64,000 bases of DNA from Algibacter sp. (GTDB lineage: Bacteria; Bacteroidota; Bacteroidia; Flavobacteriales; Flavobacteriaceae), in assembly GCF_029245835.1 (NCBI RefSeq), contig NZ_JAQWOO010000090.1, forward strand, positions 1 through 64,000. The letters are read 5' to 3'. A program made the position numbers and the translations under genes. Of the stretch, positions 8,035-16,571 are shown piece after piece; the stretch's first letter is position 1, and every line of letters starts with the position of its first letter. The notes beneath the pieces are model-generated. The model was not told the origin of the DNA. It saw nothing but the letters and a program-made list of their open reading frames with translations, and made no database searches.

Positions 8035-9834
8035 ATGGATACCCCTGATTTAGAGATACAATTAAAAACCTTACCGAATCAACCCGGAGTTTATCAATAT
8101 TACGATAAAGAAGGGACTATTATATACGTTGGTAAAGCCAAAAATTTAAAAAAACGAGTAAGTTCGTATTTTACCAAAACCCACGAAAATGGGAAAACAC
8201 GCGTTTTGGTTAAAAAAATTGCGAACATAAAACACATTGTGGTCGAAACCGAAACCGATGCACTTCTATTAGAAAATAATCTCATAAAAAAACATAAGCC
8301 ACGGTATAATGTGCTTTTAAAAGACGACAAATCATACCCATGGATTTGTATAAAAAAAGAACGTTTCCCAAGAGTGTTTTCCACACGTCGCATATTTAAA
8401 GATGGTAGTGATTATTTTGGGCCATACACCAGTGGGAAAACCGTGTATACGCTTTTAGATTTAATTCGTGGCCTTTACAGTCTGCGCACTTGTAACTTCA
8501 ATTTATCAGAAGAAAAAGTAGATTCGGGAAAATATAAAGTTTGTTTAGAATACCATTTAGGTAACTGTAAAGGCGCTTGCGAAGGGTTAGAAACCGAAGA
8601 AGCATACAACGAAAACATAAAAGCCATAAAAGAAATTTTAAAAGGAAACTTTAAAGATTCACTGTCTCAATTTAAAACGCAAATGAAAGAGTATGCTGCA
8701 AATATGCAGTTTGAAGAAGCACAAAAAATCAAAGAAAAAGTTGAAGTTCTAGAGAATTACCAGTCAAAATCCACCATAGTAAACCCTAAAATTAGCAATG
8801 TAGATGTGTTTTCTATCATGAGCGACGAGAGTTATGGTTACGTTAATTTTTTACAACTATCATATGGTTCTATCATCCGTTCGCATACTTTGGAGATAAA
8901 AAAGAAATTGGACGAAACCGATTTGCAATTATTAGAATTGGCCATTACAGAAATAAGGCAGCGTTTCAATTCCAATTCCAAAGAAATATATGTGCCTTTT
9001 AAAGTCGATTTAGGTGAAGGTTTAAAAGTAACTGTGCCAAAATTAGGCGATAAAAAGCACATTTTAGACTTATCACTACGTAACGCCAAATATTTTAGAA
9101 TGGAGCGTTTTAAACAAATAAAAATTGTAGACCCAGATAGGCATGCTAACCGCATCATGGCACAAATGAAGGCAGATTTACGACTTTCAGAAGAGCCAAG
9201 GCATATTGAGTGTTTTGATAATTCAAACATACAAGGCACACATCCAGTAGCGGCTTGCGTGGTATTTAAAAACGGAAAACCAAGCAAAAAAGATTATCGT
9301 CATTTTAATATAAAAACGGTTGAAGGTCCGGACGATTTCGCATCTATGGAAGAAGTGGTGTATCGCAGATACAAACGTTTACTAGATGAAAATCAGCCTC
9401 TGCCACAACTCATTATTATTGATGGCGGAAAAGGGCAATTATCATCCGCATTAAAAAGTTTAGAAGCTTTAGGATTACGAGGAAAAATAGCTATTATAGG
9501 AATTGCAAAACGTTTAGAAGAATTATTTTACCCAGACGATCCAATTCCATTATATTTAGATAAGAAAAGCGAAACCCTAAAAATTACACAGCAATTACGA
9601 AACGAAGCGCATCGTTTTGGGATAGAGCATCATAGAAATAAACGTAGTAAAACAGCGTTAAACACAGAGCTAGAAACTATTACTGGCGTAGGCGAAAAAA
9701 CAGTTGTTGAATTATTGAGACATTTTAAATCGGCAAAACGCGTTGCTAATGCTAAATTAGATGAGTTGGAAGCGGTTGTTGGTGTGTCGCGAGCAGAAAA
9801 GGTTTATAATTATTACAATGACAATGAGAAGTAA
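8035..9834 (+). CDS. uvrC: Excinuclease ABC subunit C
   Basis: Nucleotide excision repair nuclease that makes the 3' and 5' cuts around a lesion marked by UvrAB. The 599-aa protein has the full domain order: GIY-YIG nuclease (GVYQYY at 18-23, YVGKAKNLKKR at 31-41), a cysteine-containing insert near 155-182 (CNF...C...C...C), the UvrB-binding UVR region (about 205-240, FEEAQKIKEKVE), the RNase H-like endonuclease half (ECFDNSNIQGTHPVA and IIIDGGKGQLSSA) and two helix-hairpin-helix motifs at the C-terminus (TGVGEKTVVELLRHF). The ATG at 8035 is the natural start. It appears to be a single-gene unit. Confidence 0.97.
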   Translation: MDTPDLEIQLKTLPNQPGVYQYYDKEGTIIYVGKAKNLKKRVSSYFTKTHENGKTRVLVKKIANIKHIVVETETDALLLENNLIKKHKPRYNVLLKDDKSYPWICIKKERFPRVFSTRRIFKDGSDYFGPYTSGKTVYTLLDLIRGLYSLRTCNFNLSEEKVDSGKYKVCLEYHLGNCKGACEGLETEEAYNENIKAIKEILKGNFKDSLSQFKTQMKEYAANMQFEEAQKIKEKVEVLENYQSKSTIVNPKISNVDVFSIMSDESYGYVNFLQLSYGSIIRSHTLEIKKKLDETDLQLLELAITEIRQRFNSNSKEIYVPFKVDLGEGLKVTVPKLGDKKHILDLSLRNAKYFRMERFKQIKIVDPDRHANRIMAQMKADLRLSEEPRHIECFDNSNIQGTHPVAACVVFKNGKPSKKDYRHFNIKTVEGPDDFASMEEVVYRRYKRLLDENQPLPQLIIIDGGKGQLSSALKSLEALGLRGKIAIIGIAKRLEELFYPDDPIPLYLDKKSETLKITQQLRNEAHRFGIEHHRNKRSKTALNTELETITGVGEKTVVELLRHFKSAKRVANAKLDELEAVVGVSRAEKVYNYYNDNEK

Positions 9835-9841
9835 ATAACTT

Positions 9842-9873
9842 AACCTGCGAGGTTTTAAAAACCTTGTAGGTTT
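9842..9873. repeat. Short palindromic repeat, family B, copy 1
   Basis: A near-perfect palindrome: AACCTGCGAGGTTTT then AAAACCTTGTAGGTT. It lies 7 bases after the uvrC stop. A second copy is at 15357-15387, after hppD. It could work as a weak terminator or mRNA 3' end protector, but it has no following T run. Confidence 0.75.
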
Positions 9874-9895
9874 CAAATAAACTGGAAGTATTTAA

Positions 9896-10279
9896 ATGAT
9901 AGAAACTTTTGAGTTGAGAGATAAACCAGAATTAAAGATAACTTTGAGTGAATCTGGAATCGAAATTAGTGATGCTTCTCAACCAAAAAATAATGGAATA
10001 TTTTTATTCAATACCATAAAAAGTATTGAATTAAATAACAAAAAGACAAATTGGTTCATAACAATTTTTAGTTGGATTATGTATCTCTTTGCTAGTGAGT
10101 TAGATAATAAATAATATAAAGATAATGCGAATTTAAAAATAAAGACAGTAAATCAAACATTAAAAATATGGTTAAACAATACTGATTTTCAAAAAGCAGA
10201 AAGGATTATAAAAATAATTAATAATAAAAAATATAAAACACCCCTAAAGTCCCCTCGAGGGGACAATCGTCCTATTTAA
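9896..10279 (+). pseudogene. Small gene interrupted by an in-frame stop codon
   Basis: An ATG at 9896 opens a 72-codon frame that stops at TAA 10112-10114. The protein starts MIETFELRDKPELKI, has an IEIS/F-rich beta half and a hydrophobic stretch WFITIFSWIMYLFAS. After the stop the same frame continues open for another 54 codons and still looks coding (LKIKTVNQTLKIWL, then FQKAERIIKIINNKK), before running into a palindromic repeat at 10238 and stopping at 10279. The simplest reading is one small membrane-associated protein of about 115 aa broken by a nonsense mutation, possibly with its 3' end replaced by the repeat. I do not recognise the family. If the short form is functional, it is a 72-aa protein. 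Confidence 0.6.
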
Positions 10280-10316
10280 CTGAGTAAATTGTCCCTTGAG
10301 AGGACTTTAGGGGTGT
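10238..10316. repeat. Palindromic repeat element, family C, copy 1
   Basis: Two arms of about 29 bases (ACACCCCTAAAGTCCCCTCG... and ...GAGGACTTTAGGGGTGT) form an imperfect inverted repeat with about 20 bases between them. The arms share their CCCCTAA core with the element at 14036-14183. It lies between the broken small gene and the patatin gene. Confidence 0.75.
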
Positions 10317-10390
10317 AAAAACAAATAACAATAATGGTTAAAGCATTTCTATAAAGCAATATTTTAAAACCTATTAAGTAAAATCAAAAC

Positions 10391-12631
10391 TTGAACAAAA
10401 AAAGCATCATATTAACCCTATTCTTAATCGCTTCACTTTCCGCGAAAGCGCAAAATAAAGTACAAGAAAACACTAAAGCCAAAGTAGGTTTGGTATTAAG
10501 TGGTGGTGGTGCAAAGGGATTAGCACATATTGGTGTTTTAAAAGTAATAGATAGTTTAGGCGTAAAAGTAGATTACATAGCAGGAACCAGTATGGGCTCA
10601 ATAATTGGAGCGTTATACGCATCAGGTTATTCCGGGAAACAATTAGATTCTGTTTTCCAAGAAATTGATTTTGATAATATTATTAATGATTACTTACCAC
10701 GCTCATCCACTGCTTTTAGTGAACGTGCTAATATGGAGAAGTACGCTGTAAAATTGCCGTTTAACGATTTTAAAATAAAATTACCTTCCGCACTTTCAAG
10801 AGGGTATAATACCTATGGTTTATTTTTAAAACTTCTGATTCATGTCAATTCAATTAATGATTTTAGCAAACTACCTATACCATTTTTCTGCATTGCAACA
10901 AATGTTGAAAACGGGAAGCAAGTTATTTTAGATAAAGGTAATTTAACACAGTCTATAATGGCAAGTGGTGCATTGCCTTCGCTATTTCAGCCCGTAACTA
11001 TTAATGATGAAATTTTAATTGATGGCGGTGTAGTAAATAACTACCCAGTAGACGAATTGCGTGCTAAAGGTATGGACATCATTATTGGTGTTGATGTACA
11101 AGACGGGTTAGCAACACGTGAAGAGCTAAAATCTGCACCAGAAGTTTTATTTCAAATTAATAACTTTAGAACGATAAACGATATGAAACTTAAGGTTAAA
11201 AAAACCGATGTTTATATCAAACCTAATATCAAAGATTTTAATGTCGTCTCTTTTAATGAGGGTAACAAAATCATTAAGTCTGGCGAATTTGCTGCATTAT
11301 CTAAGTTAAATCTTTTATGGGAACTAGCTTCCGAAACGCCTAACATAAACCAAAAGGTGAAATTACAAGTCATAGATAGTTTAACAATAAGTAATATTGA
11401 TATAAAAGGCAATATTAATTACACAAGGGCTTATATTTTAGGAAAACTGAAATTAAAAGTAGATAAAAAAATAAGCTATAAAGATTTCAATAAAGGTATT
11501 AATAACTTAGTAGCAACAAATAATTTCGCTGCTTTCGAGTACGAGTTAAAAAACACAAACCAAGTAGAGAATTATAATTTGATAGCAAAGGTAAAAGAAA
11601 ATCAGGTAAATACATTTTTAAAACTAGGACTTCACTTCGATGATTTGTATAAAAGTGCTGCACTCGTAAATCTTACAAAAAAGCAGTTACTTTTTAAAAA
11701 TGACATTGCATCTTTAGATCTTGTTTTAGGCGATAATGTGCGTTACAATTTTGAGTATTTAATTGATAAAGGTTTTTATTGGAGTGTGGGATTAAGATCT
11801 AGGTACAATCAATTTGATAAAGAGATTAATGCGCAGTTATTGTTAGATGATGCCCAAATTATAACAACAGGTCTAAATAAAATAGATGTAAAGCTTAGGG
11901 ATCAAACCAATCAGTTTTACGTGCAGACTCTATTTAGGCGCGATTTTGCATTAAGTATTGGGTTGGAGCACAAACGCCTAGAAATATATTCTGAAACTAT
12001 TTTTGGAGATAATTCAAATGAAGATTTTCTGTTTGAAAAAACAGATTATATGAGTTTATTTGGGAATTTAAAATTAGATACTTACGATAATAAATACTTC
12101 CCAACAAAAGGGGTGTATTTTAATGGTGATTTAAATATATATTTGAACGCATCTGGTTTTGTAGAAAATTTTGAAGAATTTTCAGTAGCTAAGGCTGAAA
12201 TGGGTTATGCCTTTAGTGTTTCAGATAAATGGGCTTTTAATTTACAGACTAGTGGTGGTTTTAAATTTGGAGATAAATCTAATAGAACCCTCGATTTTGC
12301 TTTGGGCGGTTATGGGAATAATTTTATAAACAATTTTATTCCTTTTTTGGGTTATGATTTTATTTCGTTAACAGGAAATAGTTACGTAAAGTCTTCGGCA
12401 ATAGCTGATTATGAAATTTTTAAAAAACATCACCTCACTTTGGAAGGGAATTGGGCTAACGTAGATGATGATATTTTTGATTCAGGTGAATGGTTTACAC
12501 TTCCAGATTATAGAGGTTATGCTCTAGGATATGGAATAGAAACGTTTCTGGGACCTATTCAAGCTAAATATAGCTATTCGCCAGAACAAAGAGCAAGCTC
12601 GTGGTTTTTTAATATTGGATTTTGGTTTTAA
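10391..12631 (+). CDS. Patatin-like phospholipase with outer-membrane beta-barrel domain
   Basis: A 746-aa exported protein. Signal peptide MNKKSIILTLFLIASLSAKA is followed by a patatin domain with the oxyanion motif GGGAKG (38-43), nucleophile S67 in GTSMG and catalytic D211 in DGG. Residues about 330-410 resemble a POTRA-like module, and the rest is rich in alternating aromatic strands ending in FFNIGFWF, typical of an outer-membrane beta barrel. This is the PlpD-like (type Vd) architecture, in which a lipolytic domain is tethered to a 16-strand barrel. The start codon is TTG at 10391: no ATG or GTG in frame gives a full signal peptide. It is probably a single-gene unit. Confidence 0.9.
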   Translation: MNKKSIILTLFLIASLSAKAQNKVQENTKAKVGLVLSGGGAKGLAHIGVLKVIDSLGVKVDYIAGTSMGSIIGALYASGYSGKQLDSVFQEIDFDNIINDYLPRSSTAFSERANMEKYAVKLPFNDFKIKLPSALSRGYNTYGLFLKLLIHVNSINDFSKLPIPFFCIATNVENGKQVILDKGNLTQSIMASGALPSLFQPVTINDEILIDGGVVNNYPVDELRAKGMDIIIGVDVQDGLATREELKSAPEVLFQINNFRTINDMKLKVKKTDVYIKPNIKDFNVVSFNEGNKIIKSGEFAALSKLNLLWELASETPNINQKVKLQVIDSLTISNIDIKGNINYTRAYILGKLKLKVDKKISYKDFNKGINNLVATNNFAAFEYELKNTNQVENYNLIAKVKENQVNTFLKLGLHFDDLYKSAALVNLTKKQLLFKNDIASLDLVLGDNVRYNFEYLIDKGFYWSVGLRSRYNQFDKEINAQLLLDDAQIITTGLNKIDVKLRDQTNQFYVQTLFRRDFALSIGLEHKRLEIYSETIFGDNSNEDFLFEKTDYMSLFGNLKLDTYDNKYFPTKGVYFNGDLNIYLNASGFVENFEEFSVAKAEMGYAFSVSDKWAFNLQTSGGFKFGDKSNRTLDFALGGYGNNFINNFIPFLGYDFISLTGNSYVKSSAIADYEIFKKHHLTLEGNWANVDDDIFDSGEWFTLPDYRGYALGYGIETFLGPIQAKYSYSPEQRASSWFFNIGFWF

Positions 12632-12797
12632 TAGAAAGATTTTTCATTTCCTCGAAAGCATAAATTTTCATAAAATTATCCACTAGGTAATTATCAATAT
12701 TTTTTACGATATTTGTGTTACTATGACCCGCTTTTGGAAAGACTTACTATTACATCTTCACTATCTCATCAAGAGAAATCCTGAATGAACATACTTT

Positions 12798-12817
12798 TCG
12801 TATCTTTATAAATACGA
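12798..12817. repeat. Small inverted repeat upstream of hmgA
   Basis: TCGTAT and ATACGA flank an 8-base spacer containing CTTTATAA. It is 64 bases before the hmgA start and includes TATCTTTA, one base off the TAnnTTTG -7 box, so it could be an operator over a promoter. With arms of only 6 bases it could also be chance. Confidence 0.3.
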
Positions 12818-12881
12818 GATATTTAGCATCTTAAGATCAGCTTAAGGTTTCTTTTTTACTCAATTTTTAAAAACTTAAAGT

Positions 12882-14036
12882 ATGCCTTTTTATCATAAAT
12901 TAGGAAATATTCCTCATAAACGACACACTCAATTCCGGAAGCCAGATGGTAGTTTGTACTACGAACAGTTATTTGGAACTATTGGGTTTGATGGTATGTC
13001 AACAAACAGTTATCACGAGCAACGGCCTACGCAGGTTAAAGAAATAAAAAACCAATACAGTGTAGCGCCAAAAATTGCGAAAGTAAATAATATAAAATCG
13101 TATCGTTTAAAAGGCTTTCAAGTAAAACCAGAAAACGATTTTCTAGAGAGTAGAAAAACGGTTTTAATTAATAGCGATTGTGCTATAATATTAGCAGCGC
13201 CAAAAGAGTCTACAACAGATTATTTTTATAAAAATACCGATGCTGATGAATTAATTTTTGTACACAAAGGCACAGGGAAATTAAGGACCATGTTAGGGAA
13301 TCTCGATTTTAAATATGGCGATTACTTGTTAATTCCAAGAGGAATCATTTATAAAATAGATTTTGATACTGAAGATAACAGGTTGTTTATTGTAGAATCT
13401 CGCAGACCCATTTATACACCAAAACGTTACCGCAATTGGTTTGGGCAATTGCTAGAACATTCGCCGTTTTGCGAACGCGATATTCGCAGGCCTTACGAGT
13501 TAGAAACCAATAACAAGAGTGGTGACTTTTTAATTAAAGTAAAAAAACAAGATGATATTATAGAAATGGTTTATGCTTCTCATCCTTTTGATGTGGTTGG
13601 ATATGATGGTTATAACTATCCGTATGCCTTTTCAATACACGATTTTGAGCCTATTACGGGGCGTATTCATCAACCGCCACCAGTGCATCAAACTTTTGAA
13701 ACCGATGCTTTTGTAGTGTGCAGTTTTGTGCCGCGACTTTATGATTATCATCCACAATCCATACCAGCGCCATATAATCATAGCAATATTGATAGCGATG
13801 AGGTGTTGTATTATGTTGATGGCGATTTTATGAGTAGAAACGATGTTGAAGAAGGGCATATTTCATTACATCCAGCTGGTATTCCGCACGGACCACACCC
13901 AGGAGCCACAGAACGAAGTATTGGAAAAACAAATACAGACGAATTAGCAGTAATGGTTGATACCTTTAAGCCACTTATGCTTACCGAAGAAGCTATGAAA
14001 ATAGCTGATGATGATTATTACAAATCTTGGTTGTAA
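12882..14036 (+). CDS. hmgA: Homogentisate 1,2-dioxygenase
   Basis: Non-haem Fe(II) dioxygenase that opens the ring of homogentisate to maleylacetoacetate in tyrosine and phenylalanine breakdown; cytosolic cupin fold. The 384-aa protein starts MPFYHKLGNIPHKRHTQF, a form typical of the shorter bacterial branch. The iron-binding region is visible as H300 in NHSNIDSDEVLYYVDGDF, with acidic residues D306/E307, and the HPAGIPHGPHPG histidines near 328-336. It is followed after a repeat element by hppD, which makes its substrate, so the two steps are encoded in pathway order but reversed. The next enzyme (fumarylacetoacetase) is not in the window. Confidence 0.95.
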   Translation: MPFYHKLGNIPHKRHTQFRKPDGSLYYEQLFGTIGFDGMSTNSYHEQRPTQVKEIKNQYSVAPKIAKVNNIKSYRLKGFQVKPENDFLESRKTVLINSDCAIILAAPKESTTDYFYKNTDADELIFVHKGTGKLRTMLGNLDFKYGDYLLIPRGIIYKIDFDTEDNRLFIVESRRPIYTPKRYRNWFGQLLEHSPFCERDIRRPYELETNNKSGDFLIKVKKQDDIIEMVYASHPFDVVGYDGYNYPYAFSIHDFEPITGRIHQPPPVHQTFETDAFVVCSFVPRLYDYHPQSIPAPYNHSNIDSDEVLYYVDGDFMSRNDVEEGHISLHPAGIPHGPHPGATERSIGKTNTDELAVMVDTFKPLMLTEEAMKIADDDYYKSWL

Positions 14037-14183
14037 AGCCTCCCCTAACCCCTCCTAAGGAGGGGGACTGATTACTCAGAATATGAGTTTTCAGTGAGAT
14101 TAATAAAATAAGAACAGATTGTAAATAAATACTCAAATTCCCGCTTTGAGTTTCTTCCCTTTGGGGAGATTAAGAGGGGCTTC
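14036..14183. repeat. Palindromic repeat element, family C, copy 2
   Basis: The whole hmgA-hppD intergenic space is bounded by inverted arms: AAGCCTCCCCTAACCCCTCC at the left, overlapping the last base of hmgA, and GGGGAGATTAAGAGGGGCTT at the right, ending 2 bases before the hppD ATG. The arms resemble those at 10238-10316. It has the layout of a small non-coding MITE-like element inserted between two genes of one pathway. Confidence 0.65.
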
Positions 14184-14185
14184 TT

Positions 14186-15343
14186 ATGAAAGACATAAAA
14201 TCAGTAAACTACGGTTTAGAAAAAATTTTTGAAGGCGCACAAGATTTCTTGCCGCTTTTAGGAACAGACTATGTAGAGTTCTATGTAGGCAACGCAAAAC
14301 AATCGGCACATTTTTATAAAACAGCATTTGGGTTTCAATCTTATGCTTATAAAGGCTTGGAAACAGGGTCTAAAGACTCGGTTAGTTATGTGCTTAAACA
14401 AGATAAAATAAAATTAGTTTTAACAACACCGCTTAATAGTAAATCGCCAATAAATGCCCATATTGTAAAGCATGGCGACGGAGTAAAAGTTATAGCATTA
14501 TGGGTTGATGATGCCAGAAAAGCGTATCAAGAAACGACTAGTAGAGGTGCCAAATCTTACATGGAACCTGTTGTAGAAAAAGATGAACATGGCGAGGTGG
14601 TAAGAGCAGGAATTTATACCTACGGCGAAACCGTACACATGTTTGTTGAGCGTAAAAACTACAAAGGCACTTTTTTACCAAGTTTTGAAGCCTGGAAATC
14701 TCACTATAATCCGGAGCCAGTAGGTTTAAAATTTATAGACCATATGGTTGGAAATGTAGGCTGGGGGCAAATGAATACTTGGGTGAAATGGTATGAAGAT
14801 GTTATGGGATTTGAAAACTTTTTATCTTTTGATGATAAACAAATCCATACCGAATACTCGGCACTTATGAGTAAAGTAATGAGTAATGGAAACGGACGTA
14901 TAAAATTCCCCATTAATGAGCCCGCAAAAGGCAAAAAACGATCGCAAATTGAAGAGTATCTTGATTTTTATGAAGGTGCTGGTGTGCAACATATTGCAGT
15001 AGCTACAGATGATATTATTAGTTCTGTAAGTGCATTAAGAGCTAGAGGTGTTGAGTTTTTATCTATTCCGCCGGAGGAATATTATAGAGCAGTTCCTGGG
15101 CGATTAGAAGAACATAGCCATGAATTGCGAGAAGATATTAAAGCTTTAAAAAAATTAGGTATTATGATTGATGCTGATGAAGAAGGTTATTTACTGCAAA
15201 TTTTCACCAAACCTGTTGAGGATAGACCAACGCTGTTCTTTGAAATTATTCAGCGTATGGGTGCCAGAGGTTTTGGAGCTGGAAATTTTAAAGCACTTTT
15301 TGAATCTATTGAGCGCGAACAAGCTAAAAGAGGGACGCTTTAA
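14186..15343 (+). CDS. hppD: 4-hydroxyphenylpyruvate dioxygenase
   Basis: Fe(II) dioxygenase that turns 4-hydroxyphenylpyruvate into homogentisate, the substrate of the neighbouring HmgA. The 385-aa protein has the two vicinal-oxygen-chelate halves of the family. Iron ligands fit H186 (FIDHMVGNV), H269 (GVQHIAVAT) and E353 (LFFEIIQR). The C-terminal GARGFGAGNFKALFESIE helix that gates the active site is present. The ATG at 14186 lies only 2 bases after the repeat element. A palindrome (15357-15387) follows the stop. Confidence 0.96.
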   Translation: MKDIKSVNYGLEKIFEGAQDFLPLLGTDYVEFYVGNAKQSAHFYKTAFGFQSYAYKGLETGSKDSVSYVLKQDKIKLVLTTPLNSKSPINAHIVKHGDGVKVIALWVDDARKAYQETTSRGAKSYMEPVVEKDEHGEVVRAGIYTYGETVHMFVERKNYKGTFLPSFEAWKSHYNPEPVGLKFIDHMVGNVGWGQMNTWVKWYEDVMGFENFLSFDDKQIHTEYSALMSKVMSNGNGRIKFPINEPAKGKKRSQIEEYLDFYEGAGVQHIAVATDDIISSVSALRARGVEFLSIPPEEYYRAVPGRLEEHSHELREDIKALKKLGIMIDADEEGYLLQIFTKPVEDRPTLFFEIIQRMGARGFGAGNFKALFESIEREQAKRGTL

Positions 15344-15356
15344 TAAAAATTATATC

Positions 15357-15387
15357 GACCTACGAGGTTTTTAAAACCTTGTAGGTC
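15357..15387. repeat. Short palindromic repeat, family B, copy 2
   Basis: GACCTACGAGGTTTT pairs with AAAACCTTGTAGGTC. It is nearly identical to the copy at 9842-9873 and, like it, lies a few bases after a stop codon (hppD). Confidence 0.8.
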
Positions 15388-15407
15388 TTAAAAGAAAACA
15401 GAAATCA

Positions 15408-16160
15408 ATGACAAAATTTAATATCGTATTCACAATATTTTTTGTAACTATATGGATGGGTTGTAATTCTGATAAATCTAAGGTTAGTCCTGAAAATGAA
15501 AATACTAACTGCGCCGAAAAGGTAACGGATACATTAAAAAAACACTTAAAACCATTCAAATCTGAATTGCCAACAATTGGGCTTTTAATGTATCATGGTG
15601 TTTTGCAAAGCGAGGTTATTGCAACATCAGACGTTTTTACTAAACCAAGCGAAGACGGAAAACAACTTTTTAATGTTATTACAATAGCCGAAACTGAAAG
15701 CCCAATAACAACCGAAGAAGGCATCAGAATACTTCCTGATTATACGTTTGAAAATTGCCCAAAACTAACGGCTCTTTTTGTGCCAAGTGCTTATGATATG
15801 TATGCCCAAGTGAACAATGAAAAAATTATTAATTTTATTAAAGTAAAAAATAAAGAGACTGAATTTACTGTGAGCAATTGCGCAGGAGCACAACTAATAG
15901 GAAAATCTGGAATAGCAGATGGACATAAAATTGTTACTTGGATTGGAGGTGGTAAACAATTGCAAAAGGAGTATCCGAATTTAAAAGTTCAAAATGATAG
16001 TTTAGTCACTTTTGTTGCCGATGGAAAATTTAGCTCATCAAACGGGAATCTGGCAAGTTATATTTCCGCATTAAGTTTATTGGAAAAAATGACCAGCTCT
16101 AAACATAGAAAGTTTATTGAAAGCTATTTATATCTAGAACGACTTAAAAATTGGAACTAG
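15408..16160 (+). CDS. DJ-1/PfpI-family lipoprotein
   Basis: A 250-aa predicted lipoprotein: hydrophobic N-terminus and lipobox IWMGC with C19. Residues about 55-235 fit the DJ-1/PfpI (class I glutamine amidotransferase-like) fold: TIGLLMYHGVLQSEV, then VFPS-like strand ALFVPSAYDM, and the nucleophile elbow TVSNCAGAQLIGKSGI, where the cysteine is the likely active residue, followed by IVTWIGGG and VADGKFSSSNG. Known members act as proteases, chaperones, deglycases or isonitrile hydratases; the substrate here is unknown. The exported location is unusual, as most are cytosolic. It lies 64 bases after hppD on the same strand and could share its message. Confidence 0.75.
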   Translation: MTKFNIVFTIFFVTIWMGCNSDKSKVSPENENTNCAEKVTDTLKKHLKPFKSELPTIGLLMYHGVLQSEVIATSDVFTKPSEDGKQLFNVITIAETESPITTEEGIRILPDYTFENCPKLTALFVPSAYDMYAQVNNEKIINFIKVKNKETEFTVSNCAGAQLIGKSGIADGHKIVTWIGGGKQLQKEYPNLKVQNDSLVTFVADGKFSSSNGNLASYISALSLLEKMTSSKHRKFIESYLYLERLKNWN

Positions 16161-16315
16161 TAATTATAGTTGGTAATAGCATTGTTTTTCAAATTCTCAT
16201 TTTTTATTAAAAACTATAGTGTTTGTTATTATATCGGGGTTTCTCTATGATGCTCTGCGGTTCTTGGTGTGTCTTTGAGTAATCTTTTTCGGAAGCTGTT
16301 TTAAAGTTCTGCACT

Positions 16316-16406
16316 GCGTTAAGGATAGTAGCGACATCCTTTTTTTGCTGCCACCTATGGCAAAAAAAGATATAGCGGATAGCCTGACCCTTTTCGGGTA
16401 ACGCCC
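16316..16406 (+). repeat. Dispersed intergenic repeat, family A, copy 2
   Basis: It begins GCGTTAAGGATAGTAGCG and ends TGACCCTTTTCGGGTAACGCCC. The centre is itself palindromic (CTTTTTTTGC...GCAAAAAAAG). Ends match the copies at 7736-7822 and 33453-33514 read on the other strand. Confidence 0.75.
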
Positions 16407-16486
16407 TTAATATAGATAAACCGTTAATTTTTGTTAATCTATAATAACTAAAACACGCCTAACCATAGCTAAACCAATAAAATTTC

Positions 16487-16494
16487 TATTTTTG
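16487..16494 (+). promoter_or_regulatory. Promoter -7 box (TATTTTTG) for the DUF3108 operon
   Basis: An exact match to the Bacteroidota TAnnTTTG box, 77 bases upstream of the DUF3108 start. No clear -33 TTG was found at the usual spacing. Confidence 0.45.
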
Positions 16495-16571
16495 GAACAG
16501 TAATTGTAATTTCTTAGGTGAAACAATAAAACGTAGCGCGTAGAAGTTACATAGCAATTACCCAAAAGAAA

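Larger units (their letters stand above)
16161..16571. other. 411-base intergenic region with repeat and promoter
   Basis: It holds a TCTCTATGATGCTCTGCGGTT-like segment near 16242-16262 that resembles non-coding CTCTG(T/C)G repeats of Bacteroidota, a family A repeat copy (16316-16406) and a TAnnTTTG box at 16487-16494. I see no open reading frame of note. Confidence 0.55.

Noticed and set aside
8838-9287. 149-codon minus-strand open frame
   Set aside because: Antisense to uvrC, whose frame is fully conserved; no plausible start context or domain.
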